A stretch of 64,000 bases of DNA from CAWDVH01 sp963805705 (GTDB lineage Bacteria > Actinomycetota > Actinomycetes > Streptosporangiales > Streptosporangiaceae): NCBI GenBank assembly GCA_963805705.1, contig CAWDVH010000005.1:1612001-1676000 (forward strand), written 5' to 3'. The position numbers and the translations under genes are program-made. Each line of letters begins with the position of its first letter. Within the stretch, counting starts at the first letter, position 1. This document shows, piece after piece, positions 56,894 through 64,000 of the stretch. The notes under the pieces were generated by a model, which worked only from the letters and a program-made list of their open reading frames with translations, was not told where the DNA came from and did not search any database.

Positions 56894-59716
56894 TCAGCGC
56901 GCTAGCGCGGGCTCGGTCGCCGCGGCCCGCGACTCGAGCGCTGCGGCGAGCTCGCCGCGGGAGCGGATATCGAGCTTCTGGAACACGTGCGTGAGGTGCG
57001 TCTCGACGGTGCGCCGCGTCACGTACAGCCGCTCGGCGATGGCGCGGTTGCCGTGCCCCCGCGCGGCCAGCTGGGCGACGCGGTGCTCGGCCGGAGTAAG
57101 CGCGCCGGGGCCGCTGAGCGCACTGCGCCGAGGGCGGGCGCCGACCGCGTTCAGCTCCTCGCGCGCGCGCCGGGCGAGCAGGCGCATCCCGCTCCGGTCC
57201 GCCTGCTCAAGTGCGCGCCGGAGCGGGACGCGGGCCTCCGCCCGGCGGTTCGCTCGCCTCAGCGCCGCGCCGAGGACGACCAGGGCGCGCGTGTGCTCGA
57301 GCCGCGCCGGTGAGCCAGCCAGCATTTCGGCCGCCTGCTCCAGATACGGGATCGGCTCGGTCATGGTGCGGGCGAGCACCCGCAGCGCGGCACCGCGGGC
57401 GCCTGGCGTGCCCAGCCGTTCGCTGAGCTCGAGCTGCTCGCGCGCGAGCCGCTGCGCCTCTGCGGTCTCGCCCAGTATGACGAGCGCCTCGACCGCCTCG
57501 GCGCGCCAGCCCGCGAACACCGGGTGGGACACGCCGAGCTCGTCGGCCCGGGCCGCGGCCCCGCGGGCATCGGCCAGCGCGTCCTCAGGGCGGTGCTGCG
57601 CGAGCCGCAGCCGGGCGCGACCCTGCAGCAGCAGCGGCGCTGCGAGCGCGCCCGCCGGCGGATCAGCCTGCTGGCCCGCAGTGGTCAGCGCTGCGTCCGC
57701 GGCGGCCAGGTCGTCTGCCTCCACGAGCGCATCCACGAGGAACGACAGGCACCACAGCATCGCTGGCGCTGGTGAGACGGGCAGCTTGTACTCGAACGCC
57801 AGCCTGGCGTCCGCCTCGGCATCGCGTATCTCGCCCGCCCGCACGAGCGCCATCGCCCGGAACATGCTGCTGTGGGTGAGCGCCATCAGCCAGCCGCGTG
57901 GGCGCGCGATGTCGATGAGCGCCTCGCACTGGGCCAGCGCGGTGCCTAGCTCGTCCTCAGCGATCAGGGTCACCGCCGTGACCGACCACAGCAGCGAGCC
58001 AGGCTCGGCGGCCAGCGCTCCCTGCTCGAGCACGGGGCGCAGCAGGGCCAGGGCCTTCGCCGCCGCCTGGTTCTCGAACATCGCCTCCGCCGCGGCCGTC
58101 ACCCGCCACAGCTCGAGTGCCGAAAGCCCCGGCCGGTGCTCGCGCACGTAGCGGCGCGACTCCCCGATCGTCGACGCGTGCACCAAGCCGTTGCAGACGA
58201 GCTCCGCCTCCAGCCGCTCGCGCAGCTCGGGCGGATACGCCTCAGCATGATCGAGCGCCTGGCGGCAGAGCGCGACGGCCGGGTCGAAACGTCCGCTCAG
58301 CCCGAGCGCGCGTGCGCCGCTCAGCGCAATCGCCCCGCGCTGAAGAGGGGTGATGGCGGCGGTGACCGCCTCGTGCAGCAGGTCGAAGGCGTCGGTCTGC
58401 ATGTACGCGGCGAGCGCGAGGCCGAGCTCGAGCCGCGCATCCGCGTCCTCGGCCGCGTCGGGCGGCGGCTCGGCGACCGCGCGCCGCAGGTACGCCGCAG
58501 CGCTCTGGGGGGCGCCCCGCCCGCTGGCCCGCCGGGCCGCGTCGCGCAGAATCGAGACGGTCGCAGACTCGCACGCCGGCTCGGTATGCAGCAGGTGCAG
58601 CCCGATGCGCTCTGGGTCGGCGCGCTCGCTCGCGAGCATGGCGGCGGCATCGGCGTGCCGGAGCGCCCGCTCGCCCGCCGGCAGGCTCGCGTACAACGTT
58701 CCCGCGATCAGCGGGTGCGCGAGCGTCAGCCCCGGACCGTCCTCGAGCAGCCCGGCGGCCCGCAGCGCATCAGCGGCGCCGATCGCGCCGGCGAACTCGA
58801 GCCGGGCCAGCCCGGCGGCATGGCGCAGCGCCGCGCCGGGGCCCAGGACGGCGACGGCGCTGGCCAGCGACCCTGCGCCGTCGGGCAGCCGCGCGAGCTG
58901 GCGCTCGATGACGCGTGCCACCTGCTCAGACCCGAACGCTTCCAGCCGCGCAGCGGCCTCGTCGTCCGGTGCGATGCCGTCGGCGACGAGCTGGGTGAGC
59001 AGGGCGCCGAGCAGGAAAGGGTTGCCGCCAGAGACGGCATGGCACCCGTGGGCGAACCCGGCGCTCGCTGCGGGCAGACGCTCGCGCACGAGCGTCTCCG
59101 TGGCCACGGGCCCGAGCGCCCGCGGGCGCACGGGCGGCTCAGTCACGCTGGCCAGCAGCTCGGCCAGCAGCTCGGGCGCCGCGGCGGGCTCGCCCGAGCG
59201 CACCGCGCAAACCACGCCGACCCGCAGCTCGACGAGGGAGCGCGCCAGCAGGGCCAGCCACCGCAGCGACGGCGCATCAGCCCAGTGGACGTCGTCGATG
59301 ACGAGCACGGCCGGGCCGCGCTCGCCGAGATTGCTGGCCAGCCAGACGAGTCCGCGCGCGGCGGAGTGCATCGCATCGCCGGCCAGAACCGGCTCCTCCA
59401 CCTCGGTAGCCAGTGCGCGCTCGGCCAGTCCCGCTGCTCCGACCGTCAGCTCGTCCCACCCCGGGCTGGTCCGCAGCGGCTCAAAGAGCTGGCGTGCCAT
59501 ACCCCAGGCGGCGTGCTGTTCGAGCGGGCTGCAGCGGGCGCGGAGCACCGTCGCGCCGTCCATCCGGGCAGTCCGGCCCGCCGCCGCGAGCAGCGTGGAC
59601 TTGCCGATGCCGGCCGGGCCCTCGACCACTATCACGCGGCCCGATCCCGCCCGCGCCGCGGCGAGCTGGCGGCCAAGCTCGGCCAGCTCGACATCGCGGT
59701 CCAGCAGCGCGCGCAT
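56894..59716 (-). CDS. LuxR-family regulator with N-terminal AAA/STAND ATPase domain
   Basis: 940 residues from ATG 59716 (59761 is an alternative; longer reading into the methyltransferase promoter is unsupported). Walker A VVEGPAGIGKSTLLAAAG (~25-42), Walker B PAVLVIDDVHWADAPSLRWL, sensor-like VVCAVRSGEP. A long helical TPR-like region follows (~330-850), then the HTH LTPAEHRVAQLAARGHGNRA, IAERLYVTRRTVETHLTHVFQKL. This is the large ATP-binding LuxR (LAL) class; unlike the MalT-like one at 35892, it is AAA_16-type. Divergent methyltransferase at 59858 is a possible target. Confidence 0.92.
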   Translation of the reverse strand: MRALLDRDVELAELGRQLAAARAGSGRVIVVEGPAGIGKSTLLAAAGRTARMDGATVLRARCSPLEQHAAWGMARQLFEPLRTSPGWDELTVGAAGLAERALATEVEEPVLAGDAMHSAARGLVWLASNLGERGPAVLVIDDVHWADAPSLRWLALLARSLVELRVGVVCAVRSGEPAAAPELLAELLASVTEPPVRPRALGPVATETLVRERLPAASAGFAHGCHAVSGGNPFLLGALLTQLVADGIAPDDEAAARLEAFGSEQVARVIERQLARLPDGAGSLASAVAVLGPGAALRHAAGLARLEFAGAIGAADALRAAGLLEDGPGLTLAHPLIAGTLYASLPAGERALRHADAAAMLASERADPERIGLHLLHTEPACESATVSILRDAARRASGRGAPQSAAAYLRRAVAEPPPDAAEDADARLELGLALAAYMQTDAFDLLHEAVTAAITPLQRGAIALSGARALGLSGRFDPAVALCRQALDHAEAYPPELRERLEAELVCNGLVHASTIGESRRYVREHRPGLSALELWRVTAAAEAMFENQAAAKALALLRPVLEQGALAAEPGSLLWSVTAVTLIAEDELGTALAQCEALIDIARPRGWLMALTHSSMFRAMALVRAGEIRDAEADARLAFEYKLPVSPAPAMLWCLSFLVDALVEADDLAAADAALTTAGQQADPPAGALAAPLLLQGRARLRLAQHRPEDALADARGAAARADELGVSHPVFAGWRAEAVEALVILGETAEAQRLAREQLELSERLGTPGARGAALRVLARTMTEPIPYLEQAAEMLAGSPARLEHTRALVVLGAALRRANRRAEARVPLRRALEQADRSGMRLLARRAREELNAVGARPRRSALSGPGALTPAEHRVAQLAARGHGNRAIAERLYVTRRTVETHLTHVFQKLDIRSRGELAAALESRAAATEPALAR

Positions 59717-59857
59717 ACACGAAACTAACGCCGCCTGCGCGGACAGCACAAGCGCTCGCATAGGGGCCAGGGACAAACCTCGTGGCCATCTCCACGATGC
59801 GTTCGAGCTGGCGTGTCGCGAGCATCGGTCCAGGTGACCGAGCCGAAAGGACTCCAC

Positions 59858-60700
59858 ATGAGCACTATCCAGGCCGAGCGGCGACAGGATGGCTACGCGC
59901 TGGGACGCACGCCGGAGGAGTACGAGCGACTGCGCGCGCAGTCGCGCGTGTGGGAGGCCGCGACCGGGCGCCTGCTGGACCAGGTCGGCCTCGCGCCCGG
60001 CGCGAGCTGCCTGGACGCCGGCTGCGGACCCGGCGAGACGATGCGGATGATGGCGCAGCGGGTCGGGCCCGCGGGGCGCGTGCTGGGCATCGACGTGGAC
60101 GCCCCCCTCGGCGCCATGGCCCAGGCGACGCTGCATGGCGCGGGCCACCGCCACTGCCACTTTCACGCCCAGGACCTCGCCGCGGGCGGCCCGATCCCTG
60201 GCGCACCATTCGACGTCGTCTACGCGCGGCTGCTGCTGTTCCACCTCCCCCAGCGCGCCGCTGTGCTGGCGCGGCTATGGGATGCGGTCACCCCCGGCGG
60301 GCATCTGGCCATCCAGGACTACGACCTCCGCAGCGCCAGCGTGCTCCCGCCGCTCGACAGCGTCAACGAACTGCTGCGGGTGATAATCGGCGCGTTCACC
60401 GCGGTGGGCTGCGACGTGCATGCGGGCGCGCGGCTGCCACAGCTCTTCGCGCAGGCCGGCATCGGCAGCCCCGACGGCACCGACGTCGCGGGCCGTATCG
60501 AGCCGCTCGCCAGCGGCCGCGCACTGCTGGAGCACAGCTTCCGCAGCGTGCTGCCCACGGCCCTGGCGCATGGCATCACCACTGCAACCGGTGCCGCCGC
60601 GACGCTGGCCGCGATCGACCGTGACGCTACCGAATTCACCGACCGTCCCGTCCTCTGGCCCTTGCTGATCGGCGCATGGAAGCGCAAGGAGCAGGCATGA
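59858..60700 (+). CDS. Class I SAM-dependent methyltransferase
   Basis: 280 residues. N-terminal helix YALGRTPEEYERLRAQSRVW; motif I SCLDAGCGPGETMRMMA (~50-65); acidic end of strand 2 in VLGIDVDAPL; DVVYARLLLFHLPQ (motif II-like) and VTPGGHLAIQDYD (motif III). The 'YALG-TPEEYERL' start is shared with ubiquinone/menaquinone- and small-molecule methyltransferases. ATG 59858 after GAAAGG. Divergent from the LuxR-ATPase (141-bp gap). Substrate unknown. Confidence 0.88.
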   Translation: MSTIQAERRQDGYALGRTPEEYERLRAQSRVWEAATGRLLDQVGLAPGASCLDAGCGPGETMRMMAQRVGPAGRVLGIDVDAPLGAMAQATLHGAGHRHCHFHAQDLAAGGPIPGAPFDVVYARLLLFHLPQRAAVLARLWDAVTPGGHLAIQDYDLRSASVLPPLDSVNELLRVIIGAFTAVGCDVHAGARLPQLFAQAGIGSPDGTDVAGRIEPLASGRALLEHSFRSVLPTALAHGITTATGAAATLAAIDRDATEFTDRPVLWPLLIGAWKRKEQA

Positions 60701-60908
60701 CCGCCGTGAGCCGGCTGTCCCGCGCCGTCGGCGGCCTACTCACCACCGGCCCCCTCAGGCACCTCGATCGGCCCTGGCGAGCAGACGTCGGTGTATCTGG
60801 CCGTCGCGTGGCGGCTCAGGACTATGTAGCACGGCCGTGGCTGGGGGCCAGGGCAGGCAGACAGAACGGTGAAAGCCGGCGTACCGCAGAGGACGGGAAA
60901 CCCACGCG

Positions 60909-62417
60909 ATGAACGTTGACGGTGGCGACACCATTGAAGCGACCGGCACCTGCCACGCACAGCTGCGATCGAGCGCAATGAGCAGCGAGCCGTTGGACGC
61001 GTCGGTGGATGTCCGGGCTATCCGGGAGCATTTCGCGTTCCCGGGCGCCGGTCGGATGGTGACGAACAACGCGGCCAGCACCCAGCCGCCGCGTGAGCTG
61101 CTGGCGCTGTACCAGTCGCTGGGGCCTGAGTATGAGAATGTCCACCGAGGGCAGTCTGGTGCGTCGCGGGAGATGACGGCGCTGTTCGAGGAGTCTTTCG
61201 ACACGATCGCGCAGTTTATCGGCGCGCCGGGCCGGGCCACTATCGCGTTGTACCGGAACACGACCGAGGCGATCAACGCGGTAATGTACGCGCTGCTGAC
61301 CGAGTTCCGTGATGGTGACAATGTCGTGACGACGACGATGGAGCACAACTCCAATTACGTCCCGTGGTATGCGATGTGCCGGGAGATTCTGCCACGGTTT
61401 GGCCGGCGGGTGGACTACCGGCTGGCCCGTTTTGATCCGGACACTGGCGAGCTCGACCTGGATCACCTGGCCTCGCTGATCGACGCGCGCACCAAGCTCG
61501 TCTGCTGCACGGGCGCTTCGAATTTCCTCGGCACCAGGAACCCGCTCGGGGCGGTCCGGGCGCTGGCTGACGCGAGCGGGTACTGCCAGCCCGGCGGGGA
61601 GCGGCGGTCGTACCTGCTGGTCGACGGCGCGCAACTGGTGCCGGGATCGTTCACCGACGTACAGGCGCTGGATGTGGATTACCTGGCGTTTTCCTTCCAT
61701 AAGATGCTAGCGCCGTTCGGGGTAGGGGTGCTGTACGCCAGGGAGCACCTGCTGCAGGCGTCGCTGCCGTTCCTGTACGGCGGCGACATGATCGCCGAAG
61801 GACGCGTCTTCCCCGAATATGTCGAGTACAACGCGCTGCCCTGGAAATACGCCGCAGGAACGCCCAACATCCTCGGCACGATCGTCTCCGCGCAAGCCCT
61901 GCGCCTCCTGCTGGACCTGGCGCTGACGCCGAGCAACCCCGCCTACTTCGGGACAGCCAGGCCCATCGAGCGCAGCGTCGTCAAGCACGCCATGGACCGC
62001 ATATCAGCCTGGAATCAGCAGCTGACCGCCCTGGCGTTCGACCAGCTCACCGCGATTCCGGGGATCACGATCTACGGGCCGCGGGACGCGGCGCGGCGCA
62101 CGTCGCTGGTCGCGTTCAACGTCGCCGGCCGGGATCCGGTGGCCGTGGCCGAAGCCCTGGACCGGGGCGGGGTGGAGGCACGCGCGGGCTGCCATTGTGC
62201 GACGCTCGCGCACCACGCGCTGGGGCTGTCCCCGCCCGCAAGCTGCCGGCTGAGCTTCTACCTCTACAACACTCCCGGCGAGGTCGAGCGGGCCGTGGCC
62301 GCGGTCGCCGCCATCGCCGCTGATCGCTGCGTGCCCAGGGCACCGTGGTACCGGCCTTGGTCCTGGCCGCTGAAGCGGCCGCCTGCTCATCTACCGTTCC
62401 CGGCACAATCGTCATGA
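60909..62417 (+). CDS. Class V aminotransferase / cysteine desulfurase-like PLP enzyme
   Basis: 502 residues, about 90 longer than typical SufS/IscS. NNAASTQPPRELLALY start, ALYRNTTEAINAV, TTTMEHNSNYVPW, VLLVDGAQ-type YLLVDGAQLVPGSFTDVQ (PLP Asp), FSFHKMLAPFGVGVLY (PLP Lys), and VEARAGCHCATLAHHALG with the catalytic Cys as in cysteine desulfurases. No sufBCDU genes accompany it, so dedicated sulfur transfer or another beta-elimination is possible. Start 60909 (60978 alternative). Its 3' end overlaps the convergent DHFR-like gene by 31 bp. Confidence 0.87.
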   Translation: MNVDGGDTIEATGTCHAQLRSSAMSSEPLDASVDVRAIREHFAFPGAGRMVTNNAASTQPPRELLALYQSLGPEYENVHRGQSGASREMTALFEESFDTIAQFIGAPGRATIALYRNTTEAINAVMYALLTEFRDGDNVVTTTMEHNSNYVPWYAMCREILPRFGRRVDYRLARFDPDTGELDLDHLASLIDARTKLVCCTGASNFLGTRNPLGAVRALADASGYCQPGGERRSYLLVDGAQLVPGSFTDVQALDVDYLAFSFHKMLAPFGVGVLYAREHLLQASLPFLYGGDMIAEGRVFPEYVEYNALPWKYAAGTPNILGTIVSAQALRLLLDLALTPSNPAYFGTARPIERSVVKHAMDRISAWNQQLTALAFDQLTAIPGITIYGPRDAARRTSLVAFNVAGRDPVAVAEALDRGGVEARAGCHCATLAHHALGLSPPASCRLSFYLYNTPGEVERAVAAVAAIAADRCVPRAPWYRPWSWPLKRPPAHLPFPAQSS

Positions 62418-63034
62418 CTGCCCTGGATACCGCTGAGCTCGGGCGCTATCTCCGAGGCTGGCTGGTATGTCGCGATAATCACGCCGGTGGTCGTCGTGAC
62501 GGAGTCGGCTAGCCGGAAAGTGGCGGGCGGGCTGGCCTCGGGGAACAGGCGGCGCCCCGATCCCAGTACCAGCGGGTGGAACTGCAGCACGTACTCGTCG
62601 ATGAGGTCGCGTCGCATCAGCGACTGGACCAGCAGTCCGCTGCCGAAGACCACCAGGCTGCTCTCCTGTTGCTCCTTGAGCACGGCCACAGCGTCCGGGG
62701 CGTCGCCTTGGAGGAGTGTGGAGTTGATCCATGGGAGCGGCTCGGTCAGTGTCGTCGACGCCACGTACTTCCGGGCACTGCTGAGCGCCTCGGTGAAGGG
62801 ATTAGGCTCCTGCCTGGGCCAGAAGTCCGCGAAACGCTCGTATGTCGTTCGCCCGAGCAGCAAGGACCAGGCCGGTCCCATGCGCGCTCCCATGACGTTC
62901 TGCATGGCCGGATCGTTGCCGCGCTGGGCCCAGCCGCCGTGCTCGAAGCCGTCTCGGGGATCCTCGCCGGGGTGGCCAGGGGCCTGCATCACGCCATCGA
63001 GCGTCAGGTGCTGGATCACAACGACTCTGCTCAC
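62387..63034 (-). CDS. Dihydrofolate reductase-like (RibD C-terminal) family protein
   Basis: 215 residues. VVVIQHLTLDGVMQAPG start, LLLGRTTYERFADFWP (nucleotide-site motif), AVAVLKEQQESSLVVFGSG then LIDEYVLQFHPLVLGSGRRLF. This is the actinobacterial DHFR-like/RibD_C family, NADPH-binding proteins of mostly unknown role. GTG 63034 after AGAGGAG. Convergent overlap with the class V aminotransferase. Confidence 0.9.
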   Translation of the reverse strand: MSRVVVIQHLTLDGVMQAPGHPGEDPRDGFEHGGWAQRGNDPAMQNVMGARMGPAWSLLLGRTTYERFADFWPRQEPNPFTEALSSARKYVASTTLTEPLPWINSTLLQGDAPDAVAVLKEQQESSLVVFGSGLLVQSLMRRDLIDEYVLQFHPLVLGSGRRLFPEASPPATFRLADSVTTTTGVIIATYQPASEIAPELSGIQGSHDDCAGNGR

Positions 63035-63170
63035 GTTCGTGCTCCTCTGCTGTGGTGTTCGCCGGCGTCGCGCCGGCCCCTCACCCTCTGCACGAACGGC
63101 GCCCGGCCGGATCGACAGAACAGGCCCGCCCGCTGAGCATTCCCCGGCGCGTCGCTCGACTGGCCCGCAA

Positions 63171-63202
63171 AATCACCGGAACCAGGTGACAGCCGCTCAC
63201 CT
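63171..63202 (+). repeat. Intergenic 32-bp motif, copy 2
   Basis: AATCACC, 7 nt, GGTGAC, 6 nt, TCACCT, identical in block spacing to copy 1 at 38631-38662. It lies 92 bp upstream of the LUD gene start and 136 bp from the divergent DHFR-like start. The rest of the 63035-63294 gap has no gene visible. Confidence 0.4.
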
Positions 63203-63294
63203 TGATCGCCAGTAGCTTCGGGCTCACTCGATCAGCCGGCTAGCTACCGGGCCCCAAGGTTCCCGGGCGCGATCTTCATCAAGGAGCACCAGCA

Positions 63295-63924
63295 ATGAGC
63301 ACGACTGCCATCCCTGACCGCTTCACCACGCTGCCGGATCAGGACGCGCTGCAGGCCACTGTCGTGGCACTGGAGGAGCACGGATTCAGCGTCGAGGTCG
63401 TCGGTGATCTCGATGCCGCGCGCCAGGCGGTGCTGGCCCGCATCCCTGAGGGCTCGTCGGTGATGACCAACACCTCGGTGACGCTGGCCGAAACCGGGAT
63501 CGCGGATGAGATCAACGATGGCGGGAGCCGGTGGGAGTCGGCGCGGAACAGGATGTTCGCGCTGGACTTCGCGACCCAGGCGCAGCAGATGAAGGCGATC
63601 GGCGGCCAGCCCGACTACGCGCTGGGCAGCGCGCACGCGGTCACCAGGGACGGTACCTTGGTCATCGCCTCGGCGTCGGGCAGCCAGCTGGCCTCCTACG
63701 CCTGGGGCGCGGCTAATGTGATCTTCGTGATCGGCGCGCAGAAGCTCGTGCCCACGCTGGCAGCGGCGCATGAGCGGATCTATCAGCACAGCCTGCCGTT
63801 GGAGGACGCCAGGGCGCAGGCCGCTTACGGGCAGCACAGCCAGGTGGGGAAGATCCTGGAAATCCATCAGGAGCTGCCCGGCCGCATCCACGTCGTCCTC
63901 GTCCGCCAGCGGGTCGGCTTCTGA
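63295..63924 (+). CDS. LUD-domain protein (LutC/YkgG-like lactate utilisation family)
   Basis: 209 residues, single LUD domain: ALQATVVALEEHGFSVEVV, EGSSVMTNTSVTLAETGI, YALGSAHAVTRDGTLVIASASGSQLASYAWGAANVIFVIGAQKLVPTL split over the sugar-phosphate-binding-like core. The LutA/LutB Fe-S subunits are absent, so this is a stand-alone member; lactate oxidation cannot be asserted. ATG 63295 follows AAGGAG. Confidence 0.88.
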   Translation: MSTTAIPDRFTTLPDQDALQATVVALEEHGFSVEVVGDLDAARQAVLARIPEGSSVMTNTSVTLAETGIADEINDGGSRWESARNRMFALDFATQAQQMKAIGGQPDYALGSAHAVTRDGTLVIASASGSQLASYAWGAANVIFVIGAQKLVPTLAAAHERIYQHSLPLEDARAQAAYGQHSQVGKILEIHQELPGRIHVVLVRQRVGF

Positions 63925-63986
63925 ACTGCCTGGCGACCAGCTGACGGTGATCAGAAGCCGAGGCGCTTGAGATGAAGGAGGAATTC

Positions 63987-64000
63987 ATGATGCGCTACAA
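63987..64000 (+). CDS. Start of a further gene, cut by window end
   Basis: AAGGAGG followed 6 nt later by ATGATGCGCTACAA (MMRY...). The strong ribosome binding site and the Met-Arg-Tyr opening, common in YCII/DGPF proteins, make a gene start likely; only four codons are visible, so identity is speculative. Confidence 0.5.

Noticed and set aside
58136..59728. 530-codon plus-strand ORF opposite the LuxR-ATPase
   Set aside because: Shadow ORF; Arg/Gly/Gln-rich with no motif, whereas the minus-strand gene has Walker and HTH motifs.
60697..60912. Possible 71-residue ORF sharing ATGA with the methyltransferase stop
   Set aside because: The overlap is suggestive, but the product is Arg/Gly-rich, has no fold-like pattern and runs into the start of the next gene; kept out as unsupported.
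1..64000. tRNA, rRNA, CRISPR arrays, prophage, transposases, conjugation genes
   Set aside because: Looked for cloverleaf-type repeats, regularly spaced repeats, integrase and DDE motifs on both strands; none seen.

Overview
The window is about 70% GC, with G/C-ending codons, GTG starts, GGAGG-type ribosome binding sites and actinobacterial families (mIHF, F420-dependent LLM oxidoreductase, R2-like ligand-binding oxidase, ECF41 and ECF42 sigma factors, GH15 trehalase-like enzyme). It is chromosomal DNA of a high-GC soil-type actinomycete, plausibly Streptosporangiales-like, though the exact genus cannot be fixed from sequence alone. There is no rRNA, tRNA, CRISPR, phage or transposase. Coding density is high with short gaps, and most genes are small catabolic, redox or regulatory units of one to four genes.

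Layout. 1-4.3 kb: end of a cyclase-family hydrolase, a methyltransferase, and a coupled aminotransferase/amidohydrolase pair. 4.1-6.5 kb: mIHF with a small partner, a coiled-coil protein with a SAP-like tail, a DsbA-like thiol oxidoreductase and a lipoprotein. 6.5-9.3 kb: an ECF42 sigma factor coupled to its DGPF/YCII protein behind an 18-codon leader ORF and a perfect 12-bp inverted repeat, with a divergent non-haem iron oxygenase. 9.3-17.3 kb: universal stress protein, quinone-reductase-like MDR, a decayed pterin-dehydratase/VOC gene, an acyl-CoA synthetase, an aldo/keto reductase, a cytosolic-looking solute-binding protein, a VOC protein and an F420 oxidoreductase.

17.4-23.7 kb holds the most unusual locus: a four-gene run (multi-span membrane protein, sensor histidine kinase without a response regulator, a 1357-residue protein, a 56-residue two-helix membrane protein). 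The large protein joins two FHA domains to a complete self-sufficient CYP102-type P450/FMN/FAD reductase. Its I helix lacks the usual acid-alcohol pair. 23.9-31.5 kb: small coupled genes (one frameshifted), a SnoaL-like gene with two membrane proteins, R2lox, an amidase, an ECF41 sigma factor divergent from its carboxymuconolactone-decarboxylase partner, and PspA. 31.7-41.1 kb: UvrA2, MBL hydrolase, a MalT-like regulator, an aldo/keto reductase and a PucR regulator.

41.3-48.1 kb reads as a polyhydroxyalkanoate/acyl-CoA module: PHA synthase, PHA depolymerase, a glutaryl-CoA-dehydrogenase-like gene broken by a frameshift, then acyl-CoA ligase, adenylate kinase and (divergent) pyrophosphatase. 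The last two can remove the AMP and PPi made by the ligase. 48.2-54 kb is a sugar oxidation block: GH15 enzyme, divergent glucose dehydrogenase and NDH-2. 54-64 kb holds a TMEM175-like channel, small NTF2, kinase and NUDIX genes, a 50-residue membrane protein, a second large LuxR-type ATPase regulator with a divergent methyltransferase, a class V aminotransferase, a DHFR-like reductase, a LUD-domain protein and the first codons of one more gene.
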